Shown: one piece after another, positions 43,034-51,661 of the stretch | How positions within the stretch are numbered: the stretch's first letter is position 1 | How the letters are laid out: every line of letters starts with the position of its first letter | From: CAWUKT01 sp963923035 | GTDB lineage: Bacteria > Bacteroidota > Bacteroidia > J057 > JADKCL01 | Length of the DNA stretch: 64,000 nucleotides | Direction: 5' to 3' | Assembly: GCA_963923035.1 (NCBI GenBank) | Contig: CAWUKT010000011.1 | Coordinates: 50,521-114,520 of the forward strand | Notes under the pieces: generated by a model | What the model was told of the DNA's origin: nothing | The model's database searches: none | What the model saw: only the letters and a program-made list of their open reading frames with translations | Made by a program: the position numbers and the translations under genes

Positions 43034-43990
43034 TTATTTCTCGGGTTGAATTCCAGCAAATGCCGCTTCGATCCGGGGAACCAGCTCCTTTTGGACCGCC
43101 GTCGCAGCAGTTTGGATCATCATCGATATGGCCGGACCGGTACTGATCCCGTGGCCAATGATGGAGATGCCTTTGATTCCCAAAATGGGAACCCCTCCGT
43201 AATTCTCAAAATTGAAGGTTTCCACCGTTTCGTCCTTGGGGAAGCGCTTCGCAAATACGTCGTACAGGGATTCGGCGAATTTCAGGACGATATTCCCCGT
43301 ATAGCCATCGGTGACGATGACGTCGGCGCGGCCGGTATAAACATCCCGGCCTTCAACGTTTCCAACAAAATTGACGTGGGAATTGCCTTCCAACAACTGG
43401 TAGGCAGCCTGAAATGCCTGTGGCCCCTTCGATTTTTCCTCCCCCACATTCAACAGCGCCACTTTGGGGTCTTCGACACCCCAAACCGATTCCATGTAGG
43501 TCTTTCCCAAAATGCCGAATTGCTCCAACACCTCCGGCTTGCAATCGACATTCGCGCCGACATCGCAGAGGAGGGTGAGCTTACGGTGGTGGTTGGGAAA
43601 AAGGACGCCGATGGTTGGACGTTGGACGCCTTGGATGCGTCCCAGGCCCATGATGGACCCAACAAGCATAGCGCCGGTATTGCCGGCGCTGATGAATCCG
43701 TCCAGTAAATCTTTGCGGACCATCCCCAAACCCACGTTGATGCTCGAATCAGTCTTCGTCGCAATCGCCTTGGTTGGGGAATCATCCATGGTGATGACTT
43801 CGGTCGCCGGGACAATCATAAAGTCCGACGCGTCAGCACCTTGTCGTTCCAATTCGGAGTGGATCAGATCGGGATCACCGATCAAAGCAAGTTGGAGGGC
43901 ATCTCCCAGCTTTTTCTTAGCCAGGATGGCTCCTTCAACCGGAGCTTGCGGCACAAAGTCGCCGCCCATGATGTCCACCCCTATACGCAT
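43034..43990 (-). CDS. plsX: phosphate acyltransferase PlsX
   Basis: 318 residues. Starts MRIGVDIMGGDFVPQAPVEGA, the signature of PlsX, which makes acyl-phosphate from acyl-ACP as the donor for PlsY in phosphatidic acid synthesis. Further blocks are TKAIATKTDSSINVGLGMVRKDLLDGFISAGNTGAML and VTDGYTGNIVLKFAE. It lies between rpmF and fabH in the usual order, with 6- and 9-base gaps. Confidence 0.97.
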   Translation of the reverse strand: MRIGVDIMGGDFVPQAPVEGAILAKKKLGDALQLALIGDPDLIHSELERQGADASDFMIVPATEVITMDDSPTKAIATKTDSSINVGLGMVRKDLLDGFISAGNTGAMLVGSIMGLGRIQGVQRPTIGVLFPNHHRKLTLLCDVGANVDCKPEVLEQFGILGKTYMESVWGVEDPKVALLNVGEEKSKGPQAFQAAYQLLEGNSHVNFVGNVEGRDVYTGRADVIVTDGYTGNIVLKFAESLYDVFAKRFPKDETVETFNFENYGGVPILGIKGISIIGHGISTGPAISMMIQTAATAVQKELVPRIEAAFAGIQPEK

Positions 43991-43999
43991 GGGGTTGGA

Positions 44000-44188
44000 T
44001 TACAGGAGATCGTCCTGGGCTTCCATGACCTGGCGCCCGCGATAGTAGCCGCTCTCCAGGCAAACCCGGTGGTACAGTGTTGCTTCGCCGCTGGTGGGAT
44101 CCAGATAGTACTGACGTGCCGACAGCTTCTTGTGGGTACGGCGCTTGTCACGACGGGTTTTCGAAATCTTTCGTTTAGGATGTGCCAT
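44000..44188 (-). CDS. rpmF: 50S ribosomal protein L32
   Basis: 62 residues. Begins MAHPKRKISKTRRDKRRTHKKL, the classic L32 N-terminus; a structural protein of the large ribosomal subunit. The frame is open for 150 bases upstream, overlapping yceD, but this ATG is the family start and the yceD stop precedes it by 14 bases. It has no zinc-binding cysteine pair: only one Cys is present (RVCLESGYYRG), so it is the C-minus type. Confidence 0.97.
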   Translation of the reverse strand: MAHPKRKISKTRRDKRRTHKKLSARQYYLDPTSGEATLYHRVCLESGYYRGRQVMEAQDDLL

Positions 44189-44202
44189 CTCTAAATATGT
44201 CT

Positions 44203-44757
44203 TTACAAATGATCTTTCAGTTTTTTCAATGCGGCCCAACGCGGATCGATCGGTTCTTCCTCTTCGGCAGCTTCTGTTTCTTCCTGTGGTTCTTCTTTCT
44301 CTTTCAATCCCAGCATTTCCAAAACGCTGTCGGGACACTTGTGCAAATCCTCTGGAGGAACTTTGCGTAGTGGTATTTGAAGAACTACGAAATCATAGAA
44401 ATCTTTGAAGAGGCTCAAATAAGGGCTGTTTTCATCGATCAATACCACTTCATCGGTATCGAACTCCAATTCTTCATCGTAGCTGTAAATCACTGCTTGC
44501 TCAAAATCCAACTCGTAAGGATAAGGCTCAAGGCAGCGGTCGCAATGCAACGTGATTTGCCCTTTGAACTTGAACCGAGCGTCCAGAAACCGGCGGTGCT
44601 TGTTGATAACTGCATCTACCTGGATATTTCCTTCCTGGACCGGCGCATTTTCAAATGCTTTAAAAAAAGAACTTTCTATGTCGAACTTGTCCTTATTCTC
44701 GCCCAATTCCAGCTTTGGAATCTCGACTGAATATCTTCTAACAAACTCTTTATCCAC
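44203..44757 (-). CDS. yceD: DUF177/YceD family protein
   Basis: 184 residues. The C-terminal part has the DUF177 pattern with a cysteine pair (ITLHCDRCLEPYPYELDFEQAV), and an acidic tail (EEPQEETEAAEEEEPIDPRW). YceD-type proteins are linked to 23S rRNA accumulation and large-subunit assembly (in plants and bacteria). Its place immediately before rpmF is nearly universal. It starts a transcript with an exact -7 box 19 bases upstream. Confidence 0.9.
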   Translation of the reverse strand: MDKEFVRRYSVEIPKLELGENKDKFDIESSFFKAFENAPVQEGNIQVDAVINKHRRFLDARFKFKGQITLHCDRCLEPYPYELDFEQAVIYSYDEELEFDTDEVVLIDENSPYLSLFKDFYDFVVLQIPLRKVPPEDLHKCPDSVLEMLGLKEKEEPQEETEAAEEEEPIDPRWAALKKLKDHL

Positions 44758-44776
44758 GTCGACAAAATTTGAGGTG

Positions 44777-44784
44777 CAAAGATA
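44777..44784 (-). promoter_or_regulatory. -7 box TATCTTTG for the yceD-rpmF-plsX-fabH operon
   Basis: Exact TAnnTTTG on the minus strand, 19 bases before the yceD ATG, in the short gap after pdxA. Confidence 0.6.
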
Positions 44785-44861
44785 GTAAAGATGTGGATAA
44801 GTAGGAAATGTTTTTCCGGTCTCACCCGGTTTCCCACTGCCAGCTTTTCCCTGCCCCGGAC

Positions 44862-46112
44862 CTATTCCTCTTCCTCGGTTTTCGCGACCTTTTCAATCTG
44901 GTCCTCGGTTGGGCTCGGCTCTTTCTGCTCCCGCTGGTCATTCCGCTCGTTGCGCTCAGGACGCTCGTTCTTGTCGTTCCGGTCACCGCGATCGTTCCGG
45001 TCATTCCTGTCGTTTCGGTCCTTGCGATCATTTCGATCGTTGCGGCGCTTGTCCTTGGGATCGGGCGGGGGATTATTAAAAATAGAGTTTTCGGTCAACT
45101 CCTCATTTTCCCGGCGGCGGCGAACGATGTCGATGACCGCGTAGAGGGCGTGGATGGTCGAGGTCGGATCGGCTTCGCCTTTCCCAGCCAAGCCAAATGC
45201 AGGGCCGTGGTCCGGAGACGTGCGCACCACCGGCAATCCGGCGGTAAAGTTCACCCCTTCAAACCCAGCCAGGAGCTTGAAGGGAATGAGGCCCTGGTCG
45301 TGGTACATGCCCAGCACCGCATCGAATTTCTTGAACATACCCGTCCCAAAAAATCCATCTGCACTATAAGGCCCCATGACCAGCATCCGCTTGTTCGATG
45401 CCTTCTCAATGGCCCGGGAGATTTTTTCCTTTTCTTCCTTGCCCAACAACCCATTGTCTCCTGCGTGTGGATTCAGTCCCAAAACCGCGATCCGGGGCCG
45501 GGAAACACTGAAATCCAGCTTCAGAGAATCGTGCATCATCTGGATTTTCCGGAAAATGCCGTCCACAGTGAGGTGGCGGGACACATCTTTCAAAGGCACA
45601 TGGCCAGTCACAACGCCCACCTTCAGGTGTTCGTGTACCATGAACATGAGGTTTTCCTTGACCTCAAATGCCTCTGCGAGGTATTCCGTATGGCCCGGAA
45701 ACTGGAAATCGTCGTTCTGGATGAAATGCTTGTCGATCGGCATGGTCACCATCCCGTCCAACTCACCCGCCTTCAAATCATCCGTCGCCGCTTTCAGCGC
45801 ATCAAAGGCCGCTATTCCGCTCTGGGAATTCGGCTTGCCAATGGTAATGCGGTCGTTCAGGTCCCGGATGCACTCGATCACCGAGATGCGACGCGGTTGG
45901 GCCTGGTTCGGCTGCTGGATGACGTTGTAGGAAAATTTATCTACGCTCAGGTGTTTCCGGTAAAGGTTGAGCACCCGCGCCGACCCGTAAATGATCGGGG
46001 TGCAGATTTCCTTCAGGCGTTGGTTGGAAAAAGCACGGATGAGCAGCTCAGGCCCGACTCCATTGATGTCCCCCAACGTAAATCCTATGCGCAGTAGCTT
46101 TCTGTTCTTCAT
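44862..46112 (-). CDS. pdxA: 4-hydroxythreonine-4-phosphate dehydrogenase with charged repeat tail
   Basis: 416 residues; usual PdxA is about 330-350. Residues 1-345 are the enzyme of vitamin B6 synthesis: TLGDINGVGPELLIRAF at the start, metal ligands His171 (TGHVPL), His216 (NPHAGDNG) and His271 (MYHDQGLIPFK), and the late TSPDHGPAFGLAGKGEADPTS. Residues about 354-416 are a low-complexity tail dominated by Asn-Asp-Arg units followed by an acidic end (KTEEEE), not part of the fold. The tail reads through in frame to the stop, so it is not a frameshift. The enzyme acts in the cytoplasm, using NAD. Confidence 0.95.
   Translation of the reverse strand: MKNRKLLRIGFTLGDINGVGPELLIRAFSNQRLKEICTPIIYGSARVLNLYRKHLSVDKFSYNVIQQPNQAQPRRISVIECIRDLNDRITIGKPNSQSGIAAFDALKAATDDLKAGELDGMVTMPIDKHFIQNDDFQFPGHTEYLAEAFEVKENLMFMVHEHLKVGVVTGHVPLKDVSRHLTVDGIFRKIQMMHDSLKLDFSVSRPRIAVLGLNPHAGDNGLLGKEEKEKISRAIEKASNKRMLVMGPYSADGFFGTGMFKKFDAVLGMYHDQGLIPFKLLAGFEGVNFTAGLPVVRTSPDHGPAFGLAGKGEADPTSTIHALYAVIDIVRRRRENEELTENSIFNNPPPDPKDKRRNDRNDRKDRNDRNDRNDRGDRNDKNERPERNERNDQREQKEPSPTEDQIEKVAKTEEEE
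44937..45044. repeat. imperfect 9-base tandem repeat encoding (Asn-Asp-Arg)n
   Basis: Within the pdxA tail, short units of gtc-gtt-ccg/a type on the plus strand recur about twelve times with small changes (ACCGCG, ATCGTT, GGTCAT variants). It encodes residues about 357-392. Confidence 0.75.
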
Positions 46113-46155
46113 GTTGAATAGGTTACCAGAACTTCGCCGGAGGCGGTTCCGGAAA

Positions 46156-47601
46156 TCAATAATTACTCAGGAACTCGAGGAGGAGACGGACTCCGGTCCC
46201 GGTTCCATTTTTGGGGCGGTAGGCATCGCTACTGGACAAATAAGCCGGTCCGGCGATGTCGATGTGGATCCACGGATAATCCGTGAAGTGCTCCAGGAAC
46301 TTGCCCGCCGTAATCGAACCGGCCGCCCGGCCGCCGATATTTTTCAGGTCGGCAATGTCACTCTTCAATTGCTCGCGGTACTCCTCCCACAGGGGAAATT
46401 CCACGAGGCGCTCGTATACCCGCTCGCCCGCGGAAGCCAGGGCGCCCATTTGGGCCTTGCTGGCCGTCCCCATATAAGGACTTCCGTGGTCCCCCACGGC
46501 GATGACGGCGGCCCCGGTCAGGGTCGCGAGGTCAATGCACAGTCCCGGATCAAATTTCTTGGCGTAGGCCAGGGCATCGGCGAGGAGCATGCGGCCTTCC
46601 GCATCCGTATTGAGGACTTCGACGGTGGAGCCGTCGAACATCTTGATCACGTCGCCCGGCGTATAGGCCTTCTGGCCCGGCCGGTTGTCCGTGGCGGGCA
46701 CCAATCCCACCACGTGGATGGGCAGCTCCAGGGAAGCCACGCCCACCATCGCGCCGATTACGGCCGCGGCACCGCCCATGTCCGCCTTCATGAAATCCAT
46801 GGAGTTCGGGGTCGGCTTGAGGCTCAAACCACCCGTATCGAAGACCACACCCTTGCCGACCAGCACGACGGGCTGGGAATTCGTGGCGTTTTCGGGCTTC
46901 CATTCCATGATGGTAAAGGTGGGCGGGTCGATGGACCCGGCGTTGACGGCCAGGATACCGCCCATTTTCAGGGATTTGATCTTGGTCTTGTTGAAGACCT
47001 CAACCGAAAACCCGTATTCCTGTCCGAGTTTCTCGCAGCGGCGGGCCATTTCCTCCGCCGTGAGGGTAATGACGGGCTCGTTGACCAGGTCCCGTGCGAC
47101 ACGCGTGGCATTGGCGATGCGGCCGCCCCGCTCGATGAAGGCGCCGTCGCCTGCATGTTGCGAGTAGATCTCCACCTGTTCCAGGCTGTTCAGCTTGGGA
47201 TCCGACTTATACGTAAGGAACTGATAGTTCGTAAGGGACGCCGCTTCGGCGATGGCCGTCACGATCTGGTTGGATTCGGAGCGCTGGGGTTGGGGAAAAG
47301 CAATGAAAAGGTGCTTGAATTGGAATTCGTTCGCGTGGTTGACCGCCGTGGCGACCGCCCGGCGGACCGCTTCGTGCTCATACTTGGGCTGTCCAATTCC
47401 AACAAACAGGAGATTGTCCTTGTCCGTATGGTAGAGCTTTTGTTTTCCTTTCCCCGTCAAATCCTCCGTCAACTCGATCTCAATCTGATAATGGGCATCC
47501 AAAAAGTCCCGGGCATGGTCCAAATGGTCTTCGTCCAGAATGACCAATTGAAGGAGCTCCTTGTGGCCGTGAGGGACTTCTGTGGTATGCACTAATTTCA
47601 T
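46156..47601 (-). CDS. leucyl aminopeptidase, M17 family
   Basis: 481 residues from the ATG giving MKLVHTTEVPHGHKEL; the frame is open 159 bases further up but a -7 box lies in that part. The catalytic C-terminal domain has the M17 signature NTDAEGRMLLADAL, the metal-binding Lys/Asp block GKGVVFDTGGLSLKPTPNSMDFMKADMGGAA, and late ITAGKFLEHF. It is a cytoplasmic two-metal enzyme that removes N-terminal residues, mainly Leu, from peptides. It is divergent from typA. Confidence 0.95.
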   Translation of the reverse strand: MKLVHTTEVPHGHKELLQLVILDEDHLDHARDFLDAHYQIEIELTEDLTGKGKQKLYHTDKDNLLFVGIGQPKYEHEAVRRAVATAVNHANEFQFKHLFIAFPQPQRSESNQIVTAIAEAASLTNYQFLTYKSDPKLNSLEQVEIYSQHAGDGAFIERGGRIANATRVARDLVNEPVITLTAEEMARRCEKLGQEYGFSVEVFNKTKIKSLKMGGILAVNAGSIDPPTFTIMEWKPENATNSQPVVLVGKGVVFDTGGLSLKPTPNSMDFMKADMGGAAAVIGAMVGVASLELPIHVVGLVPATDNRPGQKAYTPGDVIKMFDGSTVEVLNTDAEGRMLLADALAYAKKFDPGLCIDLATLTGAAVIAVGDHGSPYMGTASKAQMGALASAGERVYERLVEFPLWEEYREQLKSDIADLKNIGGRAAGSITAGKFLEHFTDYPWIHIDIAGPAYLSSSDAYRPKNGTGTGVRLLLEFLSNY

Positions 47602-47630
47602 GACTGATCGTTGTAACGAGTTTAAGAGCG

Positions 47631-47638
47631 CAAAGTTA
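47631..47638 (-). promoter_or_regulatory. -7 box TAACTTTG for the leucyl aminopeptidase gene
   Basis: Exact TAnnTTTG on the minus strand, 29 bases before the ATG at 47601; confirms the shorter start. Confidence 0.55.
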
Positions 47639-47787
47639 AGAAGCTCTGTTAGAAAAGGAAATGAAGGATGGGTCGTATAATTAATGTCTGACGCATTTTC
47701 CCCGCCCCCACTCGCCCAATTTTTTCCAATTGACATTCGAATTTCTACCCACTCAGACATTTAACATTCTGCACATTTAAAATCGAC

Positions 47788-47795
47788 TATCTTTG
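47788..47795 (+). promoter_or_regulatory. -7 box TATCTTTG for typA
   Basis: Exact consensus ending six bases before the ATG; the transcript would start at or just before the start codon. Confidence 0.6.
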
Positions 47796-47801
47796 CCGCC
47801 G

Positions 47802-49601
47802 ATGGAAAAATTACGCAACATCGCGATCATCGCCCACGTTGACCACGGCAAGACCACGCTGGTCGACAAGATGCTGGTGCAAGGAAACCTGTTTGCAGAC
47901 CACGAGCGTCCGGGCGAACTCATCATGGACAGCAACGACCTGGAGCGGGAGCGGGGCATTACCATTCTTTCTAAGAATGCGTCCGTCCGTTATAAAGGTC
48001 ACAAGATCAATATCATCGACACCCCTGGCCACAGCGACTTTGGCGGGGAAGTCGAGCGGGTCCTCAACATGGCCGACGGGGTGATTCTGCTCGTGGACGC
48101 CTTCGAAGGCCCCATGCCCCAGACCCGGTTTGTCCTGCAAAAGGCCATCGGACTCGGCCTGAAGCCCATCGTGGTCATCAACAAGGTAGACAAGCCGAAC
48201 TGCCGCCCCGACGAGGTCAACGAAGCCGTTTTCGAGCTCATGTTCAGCCTCGACGCCACCGAAGAGCAATTGGACTACCCGCTCTATTTTGGCTCCGGGA
48301 AAAATGGCTGGATGGGCACTGATTACAACAATCCTTCCTCCGACATCACGCCTCTGCTGGACGGCATCATCGAGCATATTCCGGCTCCGAAGGTCGAAGA
48401 AGGCCCTTTCCAACTCCAAATCACCTCCCTCGACTACTCCAATTATGTTGGTCGGATCGCCATCGGGCGCGTCAACCGCGGGGAGGTCCGTCCCAACAGC
48501 CCGGTGACCCTGGTCAAACGGGAAGGCGGCACGACGAATTCGCGGGTGAAAGAGGTCTTTGTGTTTGAAGGACTGGGCAAAAGCAAAGCCGAGGGCGCAG
48601 GTCCGGGCGAAATTACAGCGCTGGTCGGGCTGGAAAACTTCGAAATCGGCGATACGGTCACGCATCCCGAACACCCCGAAGCCATGCCGGCCATTTCCAT
48701 CGACGAGCCGACGATGAGCATGTTGTTCACCATCAACAACTCGCCCTTCTTCGGCAAGGAAGGCAAATTTGTGACTTCCCGCCACCTCAAGGACCGGCTC
48801 GACAAGGAGCTGGAGAAAAACCTCGCCCTGCGCGTGGAAACCACCGATTCCGCCGATTCCTTTATGGTATTCGGCCGGGGGATTCTGCACCTCTCGGTGC
48901 TGATCGAGACCATGCGCCGCGAAGGCTATGAATTGCAGGTGGGACAGCCGCGGGTGATCATCAAGGAGATTGACGGGAAAAAGCACGAGCCGGTCGAGGA
49001 ATTGAACATCGACCTCCCCGAAGAGATGTCGGGTCGGGCGATTGACCTCGTAACCCAACGCAAGGGCGAAATGACGGACATGCAGGTGAAGGGCGACCGC
49101 TGCCTGCTGAAGTTCAGCATTGCCTCGCGGGGGATCATCGGCCTGCGAAATGAATTGCTGACAGCGACTCAGGGCGAAGCTGTGATGTCGCACCGCTTCA
49201 CCAATTTCGGCCCCTGGAAAGGCGATATCACCAAGCGCCACCAGGGCTCCCTCATCGCCCACGGAACCGGAACTTCGATTCCGTTTTCCATCAACAAACT
49301 CCAGGACCGCGGTTCTTTCTTCATCCACCCGGGCGAAGAAGTCTATGAAGGCCAGGTCATCGGGGAATCGACCCGCCAGGACGACCTCGTCGTCAACGTT
49401 ATCAAGGCCAAGAAGCTGACCAACATGCGGGCCTCCGGCTCGGATGACAAGATGCGGATTGCGCCGGCCATCAAATTGACGCTGGAAGAGGCGCTGGAGT
49501 ATATTGGAGCGGATGAATACGTAGAAGTGACGCCGGAGAGCATTCGCCTGCGGAAAATCTACCTCAAGGAGACCGATCGGAAGCGGTACAGCAAAAAATA
49601 A
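47802..49601 (+). CDS. typA: ribosome-associated GTPase TypA/BipA
   Basis: 599 residues, the usual size. The G1 motif AHVDHGKT (about 10-17), G3 DTPGH, and G4 NKVD are present, then the BipA-specific C-terminal part (NIDLPEEMSGRAIDLVTQRKGEM ... GLRNELLTATQGEAVMSHRF). A translational GTPase that binds ribosomes and helps large-subunit assembly and growth at low temperature or stress. The ATG at 47802 follows the -7 box; an in-frame TTG lies inside that box. Confidence 0.97.
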   Translation: MEKLRNIAIIAHVDHGKTTLVDKMLVQGNLFADHERPGELIMDSNDLERERGITILSKNASVRYKGHKINIIDTPGHSDFGGEVERVLNMADGVILLVDAFEGPMPQTRFVLQKAIGLGLKPIVVINKVDKPNCRPDEVNEAVFELMFSLDATEEQLDYPLYFGSGKNGWMGTDYNNPSSDITPLLDGIIEHIPAPKVEEGPFQLQITSLDYSNYVGRIAIGRVNRGEVRPNSPVTLVKREGGTTNSRVKEVFVFEGLGKSKAEGAGPGEITALVGLENFEIGDTVTHPEHPEAMPAISIDEPTMSMLFTINNSPFFGKEGKFVTSRHLKDRLDKELEKNLALRVETTDSADSFMVFGRGILHLSVLIETMRREGYELQVGQPRVIIKEIDGKKHEPVEELNIDLPEEMSGRAIDLVTQRKGEMTDMQVKGDRCLLKFSIASRGIIGLRNELLTATQGEAVMSHRFTNFGPWKGDITKRHQGSLIAHGTGTSIPFSINKLQDRGSFFIHPGEEVYEGQVIGESTRQDDLVVNVIKAKKLTNMRASGSDDKMRIAPAIKLTLEEALEYIGADEYVEVTPESIRLRKIYLKETDRKRYSKK

Positions 49602-49709
49602 TTTCCTTATCCACAGTGAACTGACTCGGTTTAGGGCCTGCAAGGTCCAAGGGAGAGGTTTTGCATTTTCCGTGCATAGTTCATTCAACCTTTTCCAAAA
49701 ATTTGCGTT

Positions 49710-49717
49710 AGCTTTGT
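49710..49717 (+). promoter_or_regulatory. -7 box TAGCTTTG for purF
   Basis: Exact TAnnTTTG, 33 bases before the purF GTG start. Confidence 0.5.
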
Positions 49718-49750
49718 CAAAGTAGTTTGGAATACTAAGGAACAATCACA

Positions 49751-51652
49751 GTGTCCGATCAAATCAAACACGAGTGCGGAATTGGCCTTATCCGCCTGTT
49801 GAAACCCCTGGAATATTATTCTAAGAAGTACGGTACGCCCCTTTGGGGACTGAATAAGATGTACCTGCTCATGGAGAAACAACACAATCGCGGCCAGGAC
49901 GGCGCCGGAATTGCTTCGGTGAAGTTGAACGCCCGCGAAGGTCAGCATTACCTGAACCATACCCGGACCAACCAGACGACTCCGTGGACCCATGTTTTCA
50001 ATGGGATTCGCGAAGAGTTGAGTGAGTTGGAACGGAAAATCCCCGGCTTGAAAGAAAGCCCGGAACTGCTTCAGGAGCATTTCAAATACAGCGGCGAAGT
50101 CCTGATGGGGCACCTCCGCTACGGCACCCACGGCGACAATACCATTGACGCGTGTCACCCAGTGGTCCGCTCCAACAATTGGCGCACCCGGACCCTCGCC
50201 GTGGCCGGCAATTTCAACCTCACGAACGTCGACGAGCTGTTCAACCTCCTCATCGAACTCGGCCAGCACCCCAAGCAGAAGTCGGATACGGAGACGGTCC
50301 TCGAACGGATCGGTCATTTCCTCGACCAGGAAAACCAGCAGTTGTTCGACAAGTTCAAGGAGCAAAAGGTCGAAAATCCCACCATTTCTCAGCGCATTGC
50401 GGACGAACTGGACATCCGTCGGGTGCTGCAAAAAGCAGCCAAGCGTTGGGATGGCGGTTACGTGATGGGCGGATTGATTGGAAGTGGCGAGGCCTTTGTG
50501 GCCCGTGACCCCAATGGCATCCGGCCTTGCTTCTATTACCAGGACGACGAAGTCGTGGTGGTGGCATCGGAGCGCCCGGCCATTTCCACCGTCTTCAATG
50601 TCCCATACTACGAAGTCAAGGAGCTCGACCGTGGACATGTGATTTCGGTGAAGCCGAATGGCCAACTATCGGTTAAAGCGTTTACCGAGCAACAAGAGAA
50701 AAAGAGCTGTTCTTTTGAACGAATCTACTTCTCCCGGGGCAACGATCCGGATATCTACCAAGAGCGGATGGCCCTCGGCGACCAACTCGTGCCCAAAATC
50801 CTCGAAACGATCAATTACGACCTTGACCACACGGTTTTCGGCTATATTCCCAATACGGCCGAGATTGCTTTTTGGGGCATGGTCAAAGGGGTTGAATCAT
50901 GGATGAACCAGCACAAAATCCAACAAATCCTGAAGCTGAATGGCAAAGCCACGGACGAAGAGTTGATTGAAGTCCTGCGGGCCCGTCCGCGGGTGGAAAA
51001 GGTGGTCCTGAAGGACATCAAGCTGCGGACATTCATTGCCGACGACAATGCGCGCGACGACCTTGTCGCGCACGTCTACGATATTACGCCGGGCGTGATC
51101 CGTCCCGGCGTCGATAACCTCGTCGTCATCGACGACTCCATCGTGCGCGGCACCACCCTCAAAAAGTCTATTTTGTCCATCCTGTCGCGCCTGGAACCCA
51201 AAAAGATCATTGTGGTTTCCAGTGCCCCACAAATCCGCTATCCGGATTGCTATGGCATCGACATGAGTCAGATTGGGCGGTTTGTGGCGTTCCAGGCAGC
51301 AATTTCCTTGCTGAACGAACGCGGCATGAACGGAATCGTGCGTCAGGTCTACCGCGAATGCGTAGCGATGCGCGACAACGACCTCCTGGAGACCCGCAAT
51401 GCGGTCAAGGCCATCTACGATCAATTTTCGGAAGATGAAATCTCCCGCAAGATTGCCGATTTGCTGGCTCCTCCCAACCTCAAAGGCAAGGTCGAGATCG
51501 TTTACCAACCCCTCGAGAACCTTCACAAAGCCATCCCGAACCACCGGGGTGATTGGTACTTCAGCGGTGATTTTCCCACTCCCGGCGGCAACCGCGTGAC
51601 GAACCAGGCATTTATCAATTATATGGAAGGGGTGACGGTCCGGGCCTATTGA
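49751..51652 (+). CDS. purF: amidophosphoribosyltransferase PurF, long Bacteroidota form
   Basis: 633 residues from a GTG start; most PurF proteins are about 470-510. The N-terminal glutaminase has its nucleophile Cys9 in HECGIGLIRL, then QHNRGQDGAGIAS and MGHLRYGTHG. The phosphoribosyltransferase half has the PRPP loop VVIDDSIVRGTT (about 458-469). The extra length is in the middle and in the C-terminal portion. It makes 5-phosphoribosylamine, the first step of purine synthesis, in the cytoplasm. A -7 box precedes it. It is convergent with the DUF1501 gene with a 9-base gap and no terminator. Confidence 0.94.
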   Translation: MSDQIKHECGIGLIRLLKPLEYYSKKYGTPLWGLNKMYLLMEKQHNRGQDGAGIASVKLNAREGQHYLNHTRTNQTTPWTHVFNGIREELSELERKIPGLKESPELLQEHFKYSGEVLMGHLRYGTHGDNTIDACHPVVRSNNWRTRTLAVAGNFNLTNVDELFNLLIELGQHPKQKSDTETVLERIGHFLDQENQQLFDKFKEQKVENPTISQRIADELDIRRVLQKAAKRWDGGYVMGGLIGSGEAFVARDPNGIRPCFYYQDDEVVVVASERPAISTVFNVPYYEVKELDRGHVISVKPNGQLSVKAFTEQQEKKSCSFERIYFSRGNDPDIYQERMALGDQLVPKILETINYDLDHTVFGYIPNTAEIAFWGMVKGVESWMNQHKIQQILKLNGKATDEELIEVLRARPRVEKVVLKDIKLRTFIADDNARDDLVAHVYDITPGVIRPGVDNLVVIDDSIVRGTTLKKSILSILSRLEPKKIIVVSSAPQIRYPDCYGIDMSQIGRFVAFQAAISLLNERGMNGIVRQVYRECVAMRDNDLLETRNAVKAIYDQFSEDEISRKIADLLAPPNLKGKVEIVYQPLENLHKAIPNHRGDWYFSGDFPTPGGNRVTNQAFINYMEGVTVRAY

Positions 51653-51661
51653 TCCAAGGTC

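Noticed and set aside
44900..45060. Tandem repeat in the pdxA tail considered as a CRISPR array
   Set aside because: Units are only a few bases long, lie inside a reading frame and have no unique spacers.
47811..49745. Antisense 644-residue open frame over typA
   Set aside because: typA is unmistakable on the sense strand.
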